From Gammaproteobacteria bacterium (GTDB lineage Bacteria; Pseudomonadota; Gammaproteobacteria; Pseudomonadales; Pseudohongiellaceae), in assembly GCA_019654215.1 (NCBI GenBank), contig BPDI01000020.1, positions 1-52,480 on the forward strand: a stretch of 52,480 bases of DNA. Direction: 5' to 3'. Both the position numbers and the translations under genes were made by a program. Positions 50,857 to 52,480 of this stretch are shown in pieces. The notes below the pieces were generated by a model that saw only the letters and a list, made by a program, of their open reading frames with translations, did no database searches and was not told the origin of the DNA. Positions within the stretch are counted from its first letter, which is position 1. The number at the start of each line of letters is the position of its first letter.

Positions 50857-51123
50857 GTGTTTAAAAAATTGTACAAAAGCATGACCGTAATTTTTGACAT
50901 AGTATTTTTCCGATGCTTCATGGTCATCGTTCTAGCAGAGGTTTTTTATCTGCAGGTAGTGAATGAAGATTTCGACGACTACGCTAGAGACATAACTCAG
51001 CCGGGATTCATAAATAATGGCGCCAAAGGTCTTAGCCCTCAGTCTGCCTGGAGATTGTTCCTGTTGGTCATGATTCCACCGATTCAATCAGTTAGAGAAA
51101 TTCACCAGCGTTTAGCTGTATAA
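50857..51123 (+). CDS. Small membrane protein, unknown
   Basis: 88 residues from GTG 50857 (GGGG about 9 nt upstream). MFKKLYKSMTVIFDIVFFRC with a hydrophobic span FMVIVLAEVFYLQVV, a polar middle with YARDITQPGFINNGAKGLSP, then SAWRLFLLVMIPPIQSVREI. Probably one or two spans. It stands alone between two strong terminators, so it has its own promoter. No family recognised. Confidence 0.55.
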   Translation: MFKKLYKSMTVIFDIVFFRCFMVIVLAEVFYLQVVNEDFDDYARDITQPGFINNGAKGLSPQSAWRLFLLVMIPPIQSVREIHQRLAV

Positions 51124-51140
51124 GCAATCCCTCCCCACTA

Positions 51141-51194
51141 GGGGGTAATCACTCACCTCTTCCCTCCCCGTGAGTGATTACCCCTCTCTTTTTC
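51141..51194 (+). terminator. Strong Rho-independent terminator
   Basis: GGGGTAATCACTCAC (51142-51156) pairs with GTGAGTGATTACCCC (51170-51184), a perfect 15-bp stem with a 13-nt pyrimidine-rich loop, followed by TCTCTTTTTCT. Ends the small membrane protein gene and insulates glnK. Confidence 0.93.
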
Positions 51195-51356
51195 TAACTC
51201 CTTTTATCTGTGCGCAAACTTGGTTTGATTCTTGCTCTTAAATGGTCAGCTTTGTGCGCCAATTACGTTCACGGCAGTATTTTTTGAAAATTCGAGAGTC
51301 TGATTGGGGCAGAAATTGAGGCGTGGTAAAGTTTTCGGGTATGACAGTACTTAAGT

Positions 51357-51372
51357 TGGCGACCCGAATGCG
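51357..51372 (+). promoter_or_regulatory. Possible sigma-54 promoter for glnK-amtB
   Basis: TGGCGACCCGAATGCG has the TGGC and TGC elements with the required GG-10 nt-GC spacing. It lies about 90 nt before glnK, a gene often driven by NtrC and sigma-54. The bases between differ from consensus, so this is a candidate only. Confidence 0.4.
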
Positions 51373-51447
51373 CGCTAGCTGGTGCTGCATCTTTAGCATT
51401 TCGTTGCACCGAAACGAATCATCGCCAACAAAAACGCACCAAAATAA

Positions 51448-52480
<1,033 letters not shown>

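Overview
The window looks like a chromosome segment from an uncultured, probably marine, gammaproteobacterium. The evidence is gene content and order: lptG-lptF facing pepA-holC-valS, and ribF-ileS-fkpB-ispH in one row. A TonB receptor behind a Fur box, a bacterial AlgZ/AlgR-type pair, glnK-amtB, a soluble Fds-type NAD formate dehydrogenase and a transhydrogenase also fit. I cannot place it more finely from sequence alone.

Layout. 1-630: start of a TonB-dependent receptor, a Fur box, and a decayed second receptor. 601-7260: leuA, an Lrp-type regulator, a LytS/LytR-type two-component pair, mdh and queA. 7483-10476: tRNA-Leu(CAA) followed by 2.9 kb that ends in a 22-bp direct copy of the tRNA 3' end. 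This is an integrated segment carrying DUF3303 and two DUF6152-type secreted proteins, with no integrase. 10496-14036: a small charged protein, NhaC, then a two-gene unit whose second gene is a UGSC-family selenoprotein with an in-frame UGA followed by a bSECIS-like hairpin. 14037-16893: accessory small proteins, including a minus-strand unit of two tiny membrane proteins plus an outer-membrane barrel. 16907-24878: gdhA, leuB, a second leuA-type synthase, pntA-pntB and an RDD protein. 24964-32755: lptG/lptF, a thioesterase, pepA, holC, valS. 33128-41573: a long minus-strand run with an ATP-grasp protein, an OlsF-like double acyltransferase, a small membrane protein, ribF, ileS, fkpB and ispH. 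41748-49192: a small membrane protein, fdsD, fdhD, fdsA, fdsB, fdsG and a secreted propeller-like protein. 49586 to the end: a BASS transporter, two small ORFs with two strong terminators, then glnK and a partial amtB.

Reading frames are broken in a patchy way. Essential genes (valS, ileS, ispH, ribF, lptF/G, holC) carry many 1-nt frameshifts, often in homopolymers, and overall lengths stay canonical. Neighbours such as pepA, fdsB, gdhA and nhaC are clean. In several cases adding or removing one base restores a catalytic motif. I therefore read most breaks as base-calling or assembly indels and annotate the genes across them.

The most interesting content is the UGSC selenoprotein unit, then the tRNA-bounded segment, the OlsF-like/ATP-grasp pair, and the unrecognised small-membrane-protein/outer-membrane-barrel unit.
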